A DNA stretch of 64,000 nucleotides from Physcia stellaris (GCA_018902385.1 JABSSW010000028.1:496001-560000), one strand, 5' to 3'. Counted from the first letter of the stretch, positions 23,121-35,588 are shown. Notes: generated by a model from the letters alone, not told the origin. Numbers and translations: made by a program.

Positions 23121-24800
23121 ATGCACAAATTTCTCGCTAAAGCCAAATCTTCCCTCTCATCTGCCGGCTCCCCTCCCCAAACTTTGGATGCCCAGTGGGC
23201 GAAATCACCACCCACCGCTCTTCACATACCACCTACCAACCTCGACCTTCTCCGCTACCGGTCCCACCACGGCACAAACCTCGGCTCAATCTTTCTTCTC
23301 GAGAAGTGGCTATGCCCTTCCATGTTCGAGCCCACAGCGGCAGGCGATAGCGAGCTTGACGCCGTCACAGCGTACGCGTTTACCTCCGCACCCTGCCCGC
23401 CGGCAAAGCGAACCACGTGCTGATACGCAAAGGAGCGATTCAGCTCGATCAACGCCCACGATATAACCGCTACGTGCCGAAAGTGGCAAAATCATTATGC
23501 CTCTGCGCTCTCCGACATTGAAATAGCGTGGCTAGCCCACGAAGCCCACATCACAACCATTCGCCTTCCCATCGGATACTTCACTCTCGGGCCCTCCTTC
23601 ACCAACGGCACCCCATTTGCAGGGCCCATATCGGAAGTCTACAATGACGCATGGCCCGCTGTTCTTCGTCTCTGCGAACGCCTGTACGAAGCCGGTATTG
23701 GCGTCTTACTAGACCTTCACGCCTTACCGGGCGGTGCAAACGATCAGGACCATGGCGGGACTAGTAGCAAAAGGGCTGAATTATGGGGCAACAGCGACCA
23801 TCTTGAGTTGGCGAAACGTTGTCTATGCTTCATGGCTGACGAGGTAGCAAAGGGTAATATTCAGGACTGTGTGGGGATAGAGCTGTGCAACGAAGCATGC
23901 TGGGGCGCGGAGGCTATGTACGAGTGGTATGAAGATGTGGTTAAGGCGATCGGGAGGGTGGATGCAAGTATACCGCTTTATATTAGCGATGGATGGGATC
24001 TTGGACGGGCGGTGGCTTGGTGTGCTGGGTTCAATAAGAGGGGTAGTGGGAATCTGGTCGCGGTGGACACGCATCGGTATTACTGTTTTACGGAGGAAGA
24101 CAAGATGCAAAGTCCGCAGGAGCTTGTTAAGCGGGTGCGTGGTGAGCTGTGTGAAGTAGAAGCCGCTTGTGGAAGCGTGGTTGATAAGGGCGCTGTAGAT
24201 ATTGTGATCGGTGAGTGGAGTTGTGCGCTCAGTGGAGAGTCCTGGGGCAAAGTCAGCGGAGTGGACCGGGATGAATTGATTCGTGCATTTGGAAGAGCTC
24301 AGGGAGAACAATGGAGGTCCAGAGCTGGTGGAGCCTTCTTTTGGACAGCGAAGATGGACTGGATGGATGGTGGGGAGTGGGGGTTGTTCGAGATGGTGAA
24401 GAGAGGGGCTGTGGTGCCACCGGCGAACTTGACCATGTCCTTTGACCAAGTGACGAAGCGGGCTCGACAAGCAAGACAGCTGAAGGATGAAAAGAAGAGG
24501 GAGGCTATACAGGCACATACTGGGTACTGGGATTCGACAGCACCCGGAGGAAATTTTGAGCACTGGAGATTCGAGCAGGGATGGGACTTGGGCTTTGCAG
24601 ATGCAATGGCATTCTACGAGATGAGAACTCACGTAAATGACCTTGGAGTGCGGACCGGAGCGGACGCTATTGGTGCGTTGGAGCTCTGGATCACCAAGAG
24701 GCTGCGTGAATCCGGGCAGTCGGGAGGCTTGATCTGGGAATGGGAACATGGGTTTAGGCAAGGTGTATCTGCTCTCGAGGGTCTCGTTCGAACAACATAG
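23121..24800 (+). CDS. Glycoside hydrolase family 5, exo-1,3-beta-glucanase-like
   Basis: Predicted join(23121..23371,23444..24800), 535 aa. Likely a retaining beta-glucan hydrolase. HHGTNLGSIFLLEKWL near the N-terminus matches the G-x-NLG-x-x-x-x-x-x-W pattern of fungal GH5 glucanases. The acid/base Glu is in IELCNEA (about E234) and the nucleophile Glu in VIGEWS (about E341). The inferred 72-nt intron (donor GTACGC, acceptor ATTCAG) restores DAVTA-SINAHDITATCRKW. The start Met was chosen because it opens a lysine-rich N-terminus typical of the intracellular subgroup. There is no signal peptide, so action inside the cell or unconventional export is suggested. C-terminal to the barrel are about 120 further residues rich in aromatic and charged positions. 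Confidence 0.85.
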
Positions 24801-25642
24801 TGATCGTCTCGCTCTTCGCTGCTTGGTATTTGAAGGCCAATTCGGTGCTTTTGAATTGAACGGATACCCATACTATCGAAGTTGTACGAGCAAAACTTGG
24901 AATCCGTACATCCAGCTAGATTGAAGAAGACAGAGAGAATATTATTGACGCGTAACAGCGGCATGTATCATTCTATCATGTCTATCTCATTCCGCCTCTC
25001 TACTTGTGCATCAAGCTTCGTCGCACCTCCTAGTTATGTACATATCAGCTCTTTAGCCAATTATGACACTCTTACCTTGAAGAGTAGCGCCTAAACTTGA
25101 TCTTTCGGAACCAGAACTACCGGTTGCTGTTTGAGTCTCGATCGGCGGAATTTTTCTCACGGTGTAGATTGGCTTGATCGAGAAAGAGGGAATTATCGAC
25201 TCTGCTGCGAAGTCCCATCCCCGTCCGTTTTGTCTCTCTTCGCTCGTTGTAGATAGTAAGAGGCGAAACAAGAGCAAGGTTTTCATATTCGCATCACAGC
25301 ACGTGCGTCAAGGTCCGGGCTTTCCTGAAAGTGCCCGCTTGATGAAGTATTTGGAACAGTTCAGGGAATGGAGAACTTGATACCAAAAGCAGCACTACTG
25401 TATGATGTCTTGAATCTTTGATGTGACTCAGATGTCGTTGTTGGTCTAGGGTTGAAGGAGCGGAAACTCGACCGACGATGCCAAAGCGTGACGGGAGTGA
25501 TCTTGCGGCACGCCTTCCCAATCGGGACAGCTCTTCCTCTTCCAGTCATTTCATCATTCACACCGCGATGTGTTGAGAGCTGCAACGTTTCAATCTTGGC
25601 GGGGCAATGTCACCGTGTTGATGCGAAGCTACACCGATCAAA
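24801..25642. other. Intergenic region
   Basis: Between the GH5 gene and SWC3, both on the plus strand. It contains the SWC3 promoter. I see no coding sequence with a recognisable domain. Confidence 0.5.
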
Positions 25643-27246
25643 ATGAGTGAAAAAAGGAGACAGTCGACGCGAAATCGCGGTGAACCACCGCTCAAGAAAC
25701 GCCAGTCTCCACCACCACCCCCTCTCGCCCCTCCGCCTGTAGCCGTTGAAACTCAAAAAGGATTGCCTCCAAAGTTACAGGAAAACCAGGCACTTCCCAT
25801 TCTGAAAGAAATGCAGGATCTGTCCCTTCCTACCACAGAATATCAGACTATCATGGAAAGGTGAGCAACTACGATGTCAAACAAGTCACACCTACGCTTA
25901 CACACACTGCCCAGTGGGGTGTTGGCAGCCTCAATCGAGCAATCGCGACGGAAATGGGTCACGGAAGGCGTCTTTGAAAGGTACTGGGCAAAACCCTCGA
26001 AAAAGAGAAGCCAAGATGCCCAAAACCCATCCAAAGAGTCCATGTCACGGCTGGGTCTCTGCTCAATGGTCATAGAGCCTCATGTCTTCGAGGTTACCTT
26101 GTATACGGTCAGGGAACCTCAAGTGACCTACCAGCCTCCTGTACCCCGTCCTGTTGCTCCATACCAACCTAATCCATCCATCGGAGCACAGAACGGCCTT
26201 CCTCACGGTCATCCGCAACCCAACCCATCTCCACTCCCCTTCCGCCCTTTCGAGAGGGATTCGCGCGGTTCGACCCTCACGGACTCTCGTCCTATCAGCC
26301 TTCCTACACAAACCCTCCATCTCACCCGGCGGCCGCGTCTCCAAATGCTGCGATATCCCCATCTGGCGCAGTAGAGGCTAATGGCGCACAATTGCAGAGT
26401 CCAAAGCCCAGTCCGGATCCAGTGATTCAAATGCTTGCGACAAGAGCAGCATCGGACCATGGTCTAAAAGCCTTGATGAAAATGGTCGCTTCGGGCAGAG
26501 CAACGCAGACCCAGCTGAGAGAATTTCAGAATCATATAGATGACCTGAATGCAGAAATCAAGGCTGGGCGCGGACCACTACCAGTGTCGCCGCATGATGG
26601 AAATCCTCCGAGACCACCACCTCCTGGTGGGCCGTCTCTTGCATCAGTGTCTACCCAGAGTGTAGCACAAATAAAAAATCCAACAGCTAGTCAGCCAAGC
26701 ACCTATGGACAGCCTGCTCCTATCAAGCTCGAGGATCCTCCAAAATACTACCATCCGTATCAGCAACCGGTGAAGCCAAAAAGTATTATCCAGTACAAAT
26801 CGGACATAAGTGCAGTAGTGTTTGACTTCGGTGGCTCTGGAGATCGATTCTCCATTCCTCGGTTTAGCATCCTCGAGTATCTCCCAGGAGCTAATCAAGT
26901 TATCGTTTCATTCCTAGTCATCAGAAAAGGCGATGCCAGTTTGCCTGGAAATTACAAAGATAATCTTAGCTATTATCAGCCTGTCACCATGCGACTATCC
27001 ACACCTCAGCCCCGGACGCTAGAGCCTTTGGCTAAAGTTGTGGCCCCGGCAGAAGAAGTTAGGAGGTATATGGAGAGTGTCTTTGACAAGATGAGCCCAA
27101 TTGAGACAAGCTTCCTGGCGACCCGGCTACCACGCGTAAGGGAGGAAGACTCACAGGCGACCAAGGAGCGAGCAATTCCAACTGAGGAGCCAGTGTCTAA
27201 GACTCACTATCCGCCGCCAAGTTCTTTGGTCCCTCTGGTAGCTTGA
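25643..27246 (+). CDS. SWC3: SWR1 chromatin-remodelling complex subunit Swc3
   Basis: Predicted join(25643..25860,25915..26207,26255..27246), 500 aa. Swc3 belongs to the SWR1 complex that exchanges H2A for H2A.Z. Exon 1 encodes a basic, proline-rich start ending in LPTTEYQTIMES. After a 54-nt intron comes GVLAASIEQSRRKWVTEGVFERYW and, further on, EPHVFEVTLYTV, the hallmark Swc3 block. The C-terminal half has an Ala/Arg-rich helical stretch (MLATRAASDHGLKALMKMVA) and an FDF-containing beta region ending near EEVRRYMESVFDK. The second intron (26208-26254, 47 nt, donor GTCATC) is the only GT-AG pair I found that reconnects the two frames, and it lies in a Pro-rich linker, so it is less certain than the first. 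Confidence 0.85.
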
Positions 27247-27908
27247 AGAGACCTCATTCGAATTCTCGCTAATCGGACTTACTTCGTGGTTGTAGATGGA
27301 AAAAAAGTTCCACGTGATACCCTTGTTGAGAGGTTGAATTGCTTCATCTCTAAAGCCGAGAACCAATCTTCCAACTGAAGTTAAAATGAGTCCCTTTCGT
27401 TGAGAGGTTGAACTGCTTCGTCTCTGAAGCCGAGAGTCAATACTCCAACCGAAGCTAAAACGAGTTCCTTTCGAGAGGCAACACTAGAGTTTTATCGTTA
27501 CACTTCACTACGGAAACCAACTCCTATGCTACGCAAACGGCTGTCGTGTTTAGCTTTAAGTAAGTATATGTCTGTAACGTTAATAAAGCTATACAGACGT
27601 TGCTCCAAAGTTCTAGTTGAGTGGGGCGTCGTAGCATGGCTTGAGGTACCATAGAGTTGGGCCCAACATCCGCCCTCCATGCTCTCAACAATTGAAAGTA
27701 AGTTTCTAGAAGCTTTGCTCTTCGTTCAAACGCTTTCTATATCTACACCCATTCGCTTCCAGGACTCTGTTCTTTCCTCACTTCTGTCTAGTAGTAATAA
27801 ACCCCAATCTACGCCCACAAATCCTATTTTTATCCAAGTCCAATAGCGATTACCTGCATTTATCAATAGAAACACTTCCTTTTCTTCGGGCTCTTCTACG
27901 TTGCCATC
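27247..27908. other. Intergenic region with a diverged tandem duplication
   Basis: Downstream of SWC3 and upstream of the next plus-strand gene. The main content is a 74-bp unit repeated twice (27325-27398 and 27399-27472), listed separately. The remainder is AT-leaning with no gene. Confidence 0.55.
27325..27472. repeat. Two tandem copies of a 74-bp unit
   Basis: Both copies begin GTTGAGAGGTTGAA and run through CTCT(A/G)AAGCCGAGA to CCTTTC. About ten differences are almost all transitions. The spectrum is mixed (CpT, CpG and CpC all involved), unlike the large transposon pair. Confidence 0.8.
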
Positions 27909-28742
27909 ATGTTGCCCTTGAACGCCACACTCGCTGTTACGGGTGTTTACACAGTTCTCATTGTCTGGATCTTCATCGCCGCCGTCACCTGGTCGTGGTG
28001 GACCCCATTTAAAGAAGTGCAAAGCTTAGCACGAGGAGGAATTACAGCTCCTCTACCTAAATCGGTTCCCGATGCCCTCCTTGCGACGTTGATTCTACTT
28101 TTTACGCAGGGATGCTGGTGCATCTTCACATTTGGTCAAATCATCACTTTGTACATGGCGACAGATAGCAGCAAAGACCCTCATCGGAATGCGTATTTAA
28201 CTAACGCCCTGGCATTATGGTCACTTATCTCCGTCCTCTGCATCATCGGAGGCATAAAGCTTGCAGCGATAACCTATGATAATCTTCGTCAGATCGGTCT
28301 CTTCCCTAAGGAATTTCGCCCACGCCTGCGGAGAGGGCACCCGAGAGCAAACGACATTGAAAGACCGGCTCGACGGCTTTCCAGATATCGCGACAACTTC
28401 CACGCGGACATTGAGTCAACCCCAGGCTACGGAACCTTTTACAATCCGGGAGAAGATCAAGGCTATGATGATGAAACGGAATTCTACTACCCGAGCAATC
28501 CCCACAGGAGCAGGACTTTAGCGTCCCGCTCTTTCGTACCGGGCTGTCGTGAATGCGAGGAGTCGATGCTCTTGGAGCGTGCTCCAGAGCGAGGAGATCC
28601 TCACCGTTCGCTACAAGGATTGTCGCACTCGCCACTGTACGAATCGCCCATGAATGGGTCGCAAAGTGAGGTCTCGGACGCGGACGATGAGCTGGAGGAA
28701 GTTGGAGATAGCGGTGCGGAGCTTGAGCGTGCTCGAGGATGA
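27909..28742 (+). CDS. Three-TM membrane protein of unknown function
   Basis: Single-exon gene of 277 aa. Three hydrophobic segments are clear: about residues 4-28, 56-84 and 98-120. The N-terminus reads MLPLNATLAVTG with a potential N-glycosylation site, suggesting an outside N-terminus. After the third segment comes a long soluble tail. It starts with basic arginine-rich stretches (RPRLRRGHPR, ERPARRLSRYR), then Tyr/Asp-rich segments and an acidic end (SDADDELEEVGD). I recognise no family. The basic-then-acidic tail suggests a cytosolic interaction platform. An ATG in good context (gccatcATG) supports the start. Confidence 0.75.
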   Translation: MLPLNATLAVTGVYTVLIVWIFIAAVTWSWWTPFKEVQSLARGGITAPLPKSVPDALLATLILLFTQGCWCIFTFGQIITLYMATDSSKDPHRNAYLTNALALWSLISVLCIIGGIKLAAITYDNLRQIGLFPKEFRPRLRRGHPRANDIERPARRLSRYRDNFHADIESTPGYGTFYNPGEDQGYDDETEFYYPSNPHRSRTLASRSFVPGCRECEESMLLERAPERGDPHRSLQGLSHSPLYESPMNGSQSEVSDADDELEEVGDSGAELERARG

Positions 28743-30188
28743 CTTCTCGGTATGAGGGGCTGAGGGCGAAGGGAAGTAGGGCAAAGCAACGAGGGCCTAT
28801 GCTTTTGGTCGATGTGGACAATTGGGATAAAGTGTGAGTGGTGCCGTGTGTCCCAGATATCTGTGGGATCTAGGACTTTCACGAAGAGCACGAAGAGAAA
28901 GATTGTGCCTTGCGGATCATCACGGTTACCTGGAAACCCTTTTTTCCAATGCACTTTATGCACCTCGATGACTACCAGCATATCGGCACAAGCCTCGGTA
29001 AAAAGACTTGGTATAGACGGACATTTTGAAGCGATTCTGCCAGGCTGATCAGGGAATCCTCACGGCGCTAAAGCAAGGAGCTATACCACCTTCCTATCAA
29101 AATATCACGCAATCCCAAGAACCACACGACCGATGCCCAGCTCGCACAACTTCTTTTCCCAGCGTGGATTCAACCTCTCATTCTTCTCGCCACTTGGACC
29201 TGTGACTTTGTGCCTAGCCAATATTTCGAATATATAACCACCAAACATCAGCCCGTGTCGTGATATCACCCAAGTTGGCATCTACCTCACAGCCGGTTAA
29301 CAACCCATCGCCAACCAATCCAGCTTCCCCGCAACTCAATTAAAAATCTCAGCAAATCCTCAAAACTTGATAGCTCTACACCTCTTTCTTATACTTACCT
29401 GTCCACCACCGAAAGAAAGAGCCGCTCACCAGCAAAATACTCGATGGCCAATTCTCAAAAATTCGGTTTGCATTGTTCGAAAAAGTTTTCGACGCCTATC
29501 CCCAGCCGGAAACCTTCCTGGATAAATGTTATCTTACCCACTTTGGCGTTGGTCGGGGGTGAGTTGTTCTTTTCTGGATTGGTATTTGTCATTGCTATAG
29601 AACGCACAATAGAGACTGAGCGGAAGGAACATGAGTTAGTAGACAGTCGAAGTATATATAGCTGGTGATTCGCTTGGCATGTGCTCGTACCGTCTATATT
29701 CCCAGTCCAGTTTGAGCAGGGAGTCGACGAGCCGCGGCGCTGAGTGCCTCGTCGCCTTTTCTCCCTGATGGCCGATGGGGATTCAGATAGATGAAAGCGC
29801 TAGTTTAGAGTTAGGTACATGGGGGAGTTTCGCTGGGATGTTCCTTCTGTTTGGTGAAGCTGGGTTTGAGCACAGTGCTGAGTTTGGCTTGGGATTTTGG
29901 AGTTTTTGAGGATGCGATTTTGTATGGTTTTTTGTTTGGGCTATGCCGTTTCTGGTTGAATATTTCATGGGCAGCGGCGGTATTGTAATGTTACCGATGG
30001 GTTCGAACATTCGATCTCTGAATTTGGCGATTTCGATTTCGTTTAAGTTTTCATCGGATGCAAGTGGGATTTCTCAGGAGATCAGTAGGAACGGGTTTGA
30101 GATGGTGTGTGGAGATAGAAAGCAGTATAAGGTATCTACAACATTTTTTACAGAGTTTATGAACATGCTTCCCCGCAACTCTTAGTCA
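28743..30188. other. Intergenic region
   Basis: About 1.4 kb before the mitochondrial TyrRS stop codon. Apart from one weak small ORF (29444-29668, listed), I see no gene. A single AGATATCT palindrome occurs near 28855. Confidence 0.5.
29444..29668 (+). CDS. Possible small protein, weak
   Basis: A 74-codon frame starting at an ATG after a CT-rich leader. A 42-nt segment (29559-29600) has a GTGAGT donor and a CTATAG acceptor, and removing it would give a 60-residue protein with a short hydrophobic centre (INVILPTLALVG) and a charged C-terminus. No family is recognised. It could be a chance ORF. Confidence 0.25.
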   Translation: MANSQKFGLHCSKKFSTPIPSRKPSWINVILPTLALVGGELFFSGLVFVIAIERTIETERKEHELVDSRSIYSW

Positions 30189-32406
30189 TTATCGGCGAGA
30201 CCTGGGATTCCGCATGGACGCATCTCTCTTCGCGACAGTATACTTCCTTTGATACTCACGGTCATCCTCAGCGCCAGTCTCGGTCCCCTCGTTCCGCCGC
30301 GCATTCTTCACGTCCTCCTTCCTATTACTACTTCGAATCGGCTCGAGCGTCTTTCGAAATTCCGTTTTGGGTTCCACCGCTGGCCGATACCTGACCTTCT
30401 CTTCCTCGGCTTCGACCGCTGCACCATCGTCTTGAGGTGCCTCGGTCTCAGACTGGGTGATACCCGTCTTGTCTTCTATAGGCCATCCCGGTGCAGTCAA
30501 GCCCTTAGCCTCAAATTCCTCATCACTGACAATCCTGACGATCTTCATCCTCCATTTCCCCACCCTCAGAATCAACACTTTCCCATCAATGATGTGAGAC
30601 GTCGTGTCCCCCGCGTTCCAATTCTTGCAAGGCGTGAATTCCAATTCGTCACCCATCGTTCCTTGGTTCGAGGGTCGGCTCCCCACATACGCCCCCTCTT
30701 GGGAGCAGAGACGGTGGCCTTCTGAACGGGAGGCGACTAAGCCTGCGGAGTAGAGCACTCGGGCAATAGGTTGATCGACAACGAGTGAGGCAGGGAGAGT
30801 GACGTTGAGGGAGGGAGCGTCATAGACGGTGGTAATGGGAGCGTGTCGATTGAGACTGTTTGAAATGACTGCGGGTTTGCTGGAATCCGGAGTGTCAGCG
30901 ACACTCTTGCTCGGGGATAATTGTTGGATCGTAGGTTTGCGTTTGAAGAGCTGGGCGTGCTGCGCGGCTGCTTCTTTGGCGTCTTTCTCGCTGTGGATCA
31001 GGCAAAGGACCTCGTGGGCGAGATTGTGCTGGGCTATGCGCTTGGAGGCATCTTGGTTGTGCTTGGACATCATGGTCTGGATATCCGCGAGAGGGATGAA
31101 AGTGAAGAGCTTCAGGTATCGCTCTACGTCTGCGTCGGCTGTTCGCAGGAAGAACTGGCATCCTTGTCAGTAATTGGATTGGCGGAGTGCGAAGGACTTA
31201 CTTGGTATAGGTCAAAAGTGCTTGTTAACTCTTTGTCCAGCCAGATGGCATTTCCAGCGCTTTTCCCAAACTTTTCCCCGGATGCTGTTGTTAGAAGAGG
31301 TGTAGTAAAGCCCGTGGGCTTGTCATGAAGTCCAGGGCTTTCTATCCGGAATCTTGGGTCGGCATGGTGCTTGATTATGTAGGTGACGGCGTCGATTCCT
31401 GCTGTAATATTGCCATATTGGTCTGACCCTCCAATCTGCATCTGGATATTCTTGGTGTGGTACATATGCCACCAATCCCAAGACTGAAGTATTGGGTACA
31501 TGAACTCGGATAACGACATTCCATCGCCGCTTTCCATTCTTGTTCGGACACTGAGACAGCAGACTTTTCAGCTCATTGTCGCGGGTATTCAAGGATTACC
31601 TAGATGGACTTACTCACGTCTCTTTTCCCAACATCGGCCCCATTCGAAGGCCTGATCCGAGCATTCGAAGGACCTCTGTCACCGGTAGCTTGTTGAGCCA
31701 AGTATTGTTGTTAATCAGCTCTCTGTGCCATGCCCATTCCCAATTGTAGCCGTAAGTCCTTGCGTGAAACTCGGCTTTCTGCCAGAGCGTTTTGAGCTGA
31801 AAGTGCATGCTGACCATGTTTACTTTCCTGGTAGCTGTATCCGTATCTTCTCGAGCACTGGTTCGCCCCGTTGGATCTCCGAACTTTGCTGTCGCACCAC
31901 CCAGCTGAATTATATAAGCTATGTTGACCGAGCACATGAGATTGAGCACTCACTAATGAGACAACGTGAAAGCCATGAATGTACATCCAATACAAGGCCA
32001 TGAGAGGTAGTAGGTGTCCAATGTGCAAAGAAGGGGCTGTAGGATCAATACCAACATAGGCACCGACCCTTTTCTCCGTCATCAATGTATCGAGGGCGTC
32101 TCTCGTGCTACCCGTATCAGTGTGGATCGAGCAACTTAGAATGTCGAATTACCCAGCGATCTGACTGACAAGGCCCCTGCTTTCAAGTATTTCCAGCATA
32201 CTCTGTTTTTTGCCATGGCGTATTTCTTCGGCTCGCTCTTGCCAATCATTGGCCGCGTCTTCTTGCTTCTTCAACCATCTTTGGTGATAAGATCGTTTGG
32301 GAAATTGATCTGGTGATCGAACAAGGCCAGGGTGTTTTCGTGCGCATGAGCGGCATATGTACGGCGTTGATGATGAGAGGCGGCTGCTGTTCCTTGCCAG
32401 GATCAT
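30189..32406 (-). CDS. Mitochondrial tyrosyl-tRNA synthetase, CYT-18 type
   Basis: Predicted complement(join(30189..31154,31202..31550,31618..31904,31954..32107,32153..32406)), 669 aa. It charges mitochondrial tRNA-Tyr. In Pezizomycotina this class (Neurospora CYT-18) also promotes group I intron splicing. The HIGH-type motif SLHIGHLLPL, the tyrosine pocket region GGSDQYGNITAG and the KMSKS-type loop KFGKS are visible. Residues after about 500 include an S4-like domain (PIARVLYSAGLVASRSEGHRL). The N-terminus is Arg/Ser-rich, consistent with import. Four introns (45-67 nt) all keep frame. The C-terminal tail is highly charged. The splicing role is inferred from lineage, not from the sequence. 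Confidence 0.92.
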
Positions 32407-32672
32407 TACGATTTACCTCGAGTTTAGTACCTTGCGCGATAGAACAGGAGATTGCAATGATCAGAGCGCCTGAGGTGCTTGATGAGCTTAAAAATACCAA
32501 CTGGGTAAAGCTCCTGCGGAAGCGGCTTCATGGGCCGAAGCTCCATAGAACTAGTCTAGAGTCTCGTCCACTTGAGATGGTGACGATATTGAGAGTTGAG
32601 GTCGCAGTCATGCTGACCAAAGTCCTCGATGATACTAAACCCTTCCAATTGAAGTTTGTGAGGCCAGCGCAA
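32407..32672. promoter_or_regulatory. Bidirectional promoter between MSY1-type and SIP1-type genes
   Basis: The start codons of the mitochondrial TyrRS (minus, 32406) and the GH36/Sip1 gene (plus, 32673) lie 266 bp apart and point away from each other, so both promoters must share this interval. No specific motif is identified. The shared-regulation idea is inference. Confidence 0.5.
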
Positions 32673-35588
32673 ATGCAACTCTTCGCCCGCGCACTCTGTG
32701 ACCCTCCTTTGGGGCAGACCACAGTCATTCCATCTCATCAGTCTCTAGTAGGTCAAGTCTCCTACTATCTCTATAAAATCTGCCGATACCACGATAACCA
32801 TTGGCAATCTTCAATGGTGTAGTGATTACTCCAATGATCTGCTGCTTCTAGAATTCTGTATCGCCTTCTCGATAGTAGAATATTTGGTGCATGGCCAGAT
32901 TTCTCGGACTTCTGCAGTCAAATGACTACTTTACTTTCTCCCAGTAACTGAAAGCGTGGTAGGTGACTTTCAATGTCTGCATCGAATCTAGCAAATCCTT
33001 TCCGGAACAAGGATGGGAAGCCATCCTTTGGCACAACGGCCACGACAATCGGGAATGGAGGGAATTGGCTTTTGAAGAAAATCTCACGACCAATATCCCA
33101 GTAGGTTGTAGCAAAGCATCTCACGATTTCATTTGCTGAAGAAAATCAAAAGCTGGCCATCAGCTCCAAAGGTCGCCCAAGAGTGTATCGACGCTACTTC
33201 ACCGCTCGCTTATTACGGCCCTCCAGTTCTGAATCCATTCAGTTCACGCTCAAGTATCGTACTTCCTCAAGTGATTCGTGGAAATGGGTCAACGAGCACT
33301 CGTCGCTGGAGGACGGCGAACTGTATTTCCAACCACAGCAACTTCCTGTTGAACTTAAGGATTATTTAAAGGGTTACGATCCCAGACTTTCAATTAGTAG
33401 TGAAGCTAGTGACACTCCCCAAACGCTTCTCTGGTCAATTACGGCAGCAGTCTCGAAAGCCGAAGGCAAAAATTCAGGTTATACGGATATGAATCTAGGT
33501 TTGCCAAATAGTTTCACGAGATGGTTCTCACTTGTTAGGATATGGAGTCCTTGGCTTGCACCCCGTCATGGCAAAGGAAAATTTGCTCCGACAGAAGACG
33601 CTGTTCTCTCATCCTTTCTACGTTGGGACGGTCTGCATTTGGTAATTCTTGCGATTAGTGGAACACAGGATGTCCTGACTGTGCTCAGGCCTGATGCCGA
33701 TGGTAATGTGATTGCTCACTCTAGAAATGATGATGAGGAAAAAGGAAAGCTTCAAGTGGTCGTCGCTGTTGGGCGCACATTCGAGACCGCGAATGCCGCA
33801 GTCATGTACCACGCCCGGAAGCTGGTCCAAGGAGACCAGTATATGAGTCGTGAGACTAAAGAAGAGATGAAAGCTCAAATTGATAATGGTATTAAGCCAG
33901 AGTGGATGGAGAATTGGTATGATGGCCTGACTTACTGCACATGGAACGGTCTAGGCCAGAACCTGAATGAGCAAAAGATATTCGATGCTCTTGACATCTT
34001 GAAATCGAACAACGTAAAAATCACGAATCTCATAATCGATGACAATTGGCAGAGTCTTGACAACACTGGCGACTCGCAATTCAAGCGAGGAATGACAGAT
34101 TTCGAAGCTAACAAGGAGGGATTTCCTAATGGACTTAAGTACACCGCGTTCACCATTCGCGACAATCATCCCAACATCAAGCATATCGGTGTATGGCATG
34201 CTATCCTTGGTTACTGGGGAGGGATATCCCCAACTGGAAGCATCGCCCAAAACTATAAAACCAAATTAGTCCGAAAGCAAAAAGGTGTTGCTGGAGGTAC
34301 ATTCACTGTGGTTGACCCGGACGACGCGCCTCGCTTTTACAATGATTTCTATAAATTTCTCTTAGAATCCGGTGTCGACTCTGTCAAGACCGATGCACAA
34401 TTCTTCCTTGACCTCCTAGATGATGCAGATGACAGGAGGCGCTTTATCAATACCTATCAGGATGCATGGACTATTGCAAGTTTGCGATACTTTTCCATCA
34501 TGGCTATCTCTTGTATGTCTCAGATACCACAGATCCTATTCCATACTCAGATGCCGACGAGCAAACCTCGTCTTATGGTCCGCAATTCGGACGACTTCTT
34601 TCCAGATGTCCCTTCATCGCACCCTTGGCACATCTTCACAAACGCCCACAACTCTGTCTTCACTTCTCACCTGAACATCTTGCCGGATTGGGACATGTTC
34701 CAAACTTCACACCCTTACTCGTCCTTCCATGCTGCTGGTCGTTGCGTTTCGGGTGGACCTATCTATTTTACCGACGAGCCTGGCAAGCATAACCTCGACC
34801 TGATCAAGGAGATGACTGCGCAGTCAATACAGGGAAATACGATCATTCTCAGGCCGGATATGATAGGCAAGACTGTAAACGTTTATACCGCGTACGAGGA
34901 AGAACGGTTATTGAAAGTGGGTACCTTCGTTGGAGGTACAGGTGGGATAAGTATCCTAGGTTGCTTCAACGTTTCAGAAAGACCTCTAGCGGAATTCATA
35001 CGTCTCAGCGACTTCTTCGGTATAGAATGCGGAGAAGATTACATAGTACGGAGTCACACGACAGGCGAGCTTTCTCCTCCTGTGTCTAAGGATAGCGAGA
35101 GCCCAGCTGTTTCACTTGAAGTGGGAGTGAAGGGTTCTGATATTCTCACGGCGTATCCAGTACGCTCGTTCACTCTGAGTGGAAGCACTGGCCTTAGGCA
35201 AGAGGCCACACAGGTAGCTGTCCTGGGTCTGCTTGGGAAAATGACTGGAGCTGCGGCAGTCGTTCGGAGCGAAATGCGAATCGAAGACAACGGACGGCTG
35301 AGACTAAAGGCAACAACAAAGGCTCTAGGGATATTTGGTCAGTTGAAACTCAAAGACCATTGGCAAATACTAACCATGAAAGGCATTTACATATCCTCCC
35401 TCCCTGCTCTGGTCATCGAGGAGCATCTGCTCATTACAATCTATAGCAGAGCTATACCTCTGCACACAGTCAGGACGAGCCAATCGTCTGCCTTAGTCCT
35501 CGAGATAGACATCGAGACTGCATGGGATGAGATGGGCCTTCAAAGCAGTTGGAACAACGAGATGACCATGGAGGTCTTTATCAAATAA
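32673..35588 (+). CDS. GH36 raffinose synthase/alkaline alpha-galactosidase-like protein (Sip1 family)
   Basis: Predicted join(32673..32747,32963..33100,33153..35337,35383..35588), 867 aa. It probably acts on alpha-galactosides such as raffinose-family sugars. Exon 1 supplies the PPLGQTT start motif and exon 2 EAILWHNGHDNREW. The main exon has IIDDNWQSLD, the nucleophile Asp in VDSVKTDAQFF and an acid/base Asp candidate in RNSDDFFPDVPSSHPWH. A 45-nt intron (35338-35382; donor GTCAGT, branch TACTAAC, acceptor AAAG) is stop-free and in frame, and removing it gives KALGIFGIYISSLP. The first intron is 215 nt, longer than the rest, so an extra small exon or a different first exon is possible. There is no signal peptide, so the protein is likely cytosolic. 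Confidence 0.88.

Noticed and set aside
23823-24761. 312-codon minus-strand ORF across the GH5 gene
   Set aside because: It is exactly antisense to a well-supported GH5 coding exon with catalytic motifs; its own translation has no domain and is a codon-bias shadow.
32313-32822. 169-codon plus-strand ORF as an independent gene
   Set aside because: Its left part is antisense to exon 1 of the mitochondrial TyrRS. Only the part from 32673 (with PPLGQTT) is used, as exon 1 of the GH36/Sip1 gene.
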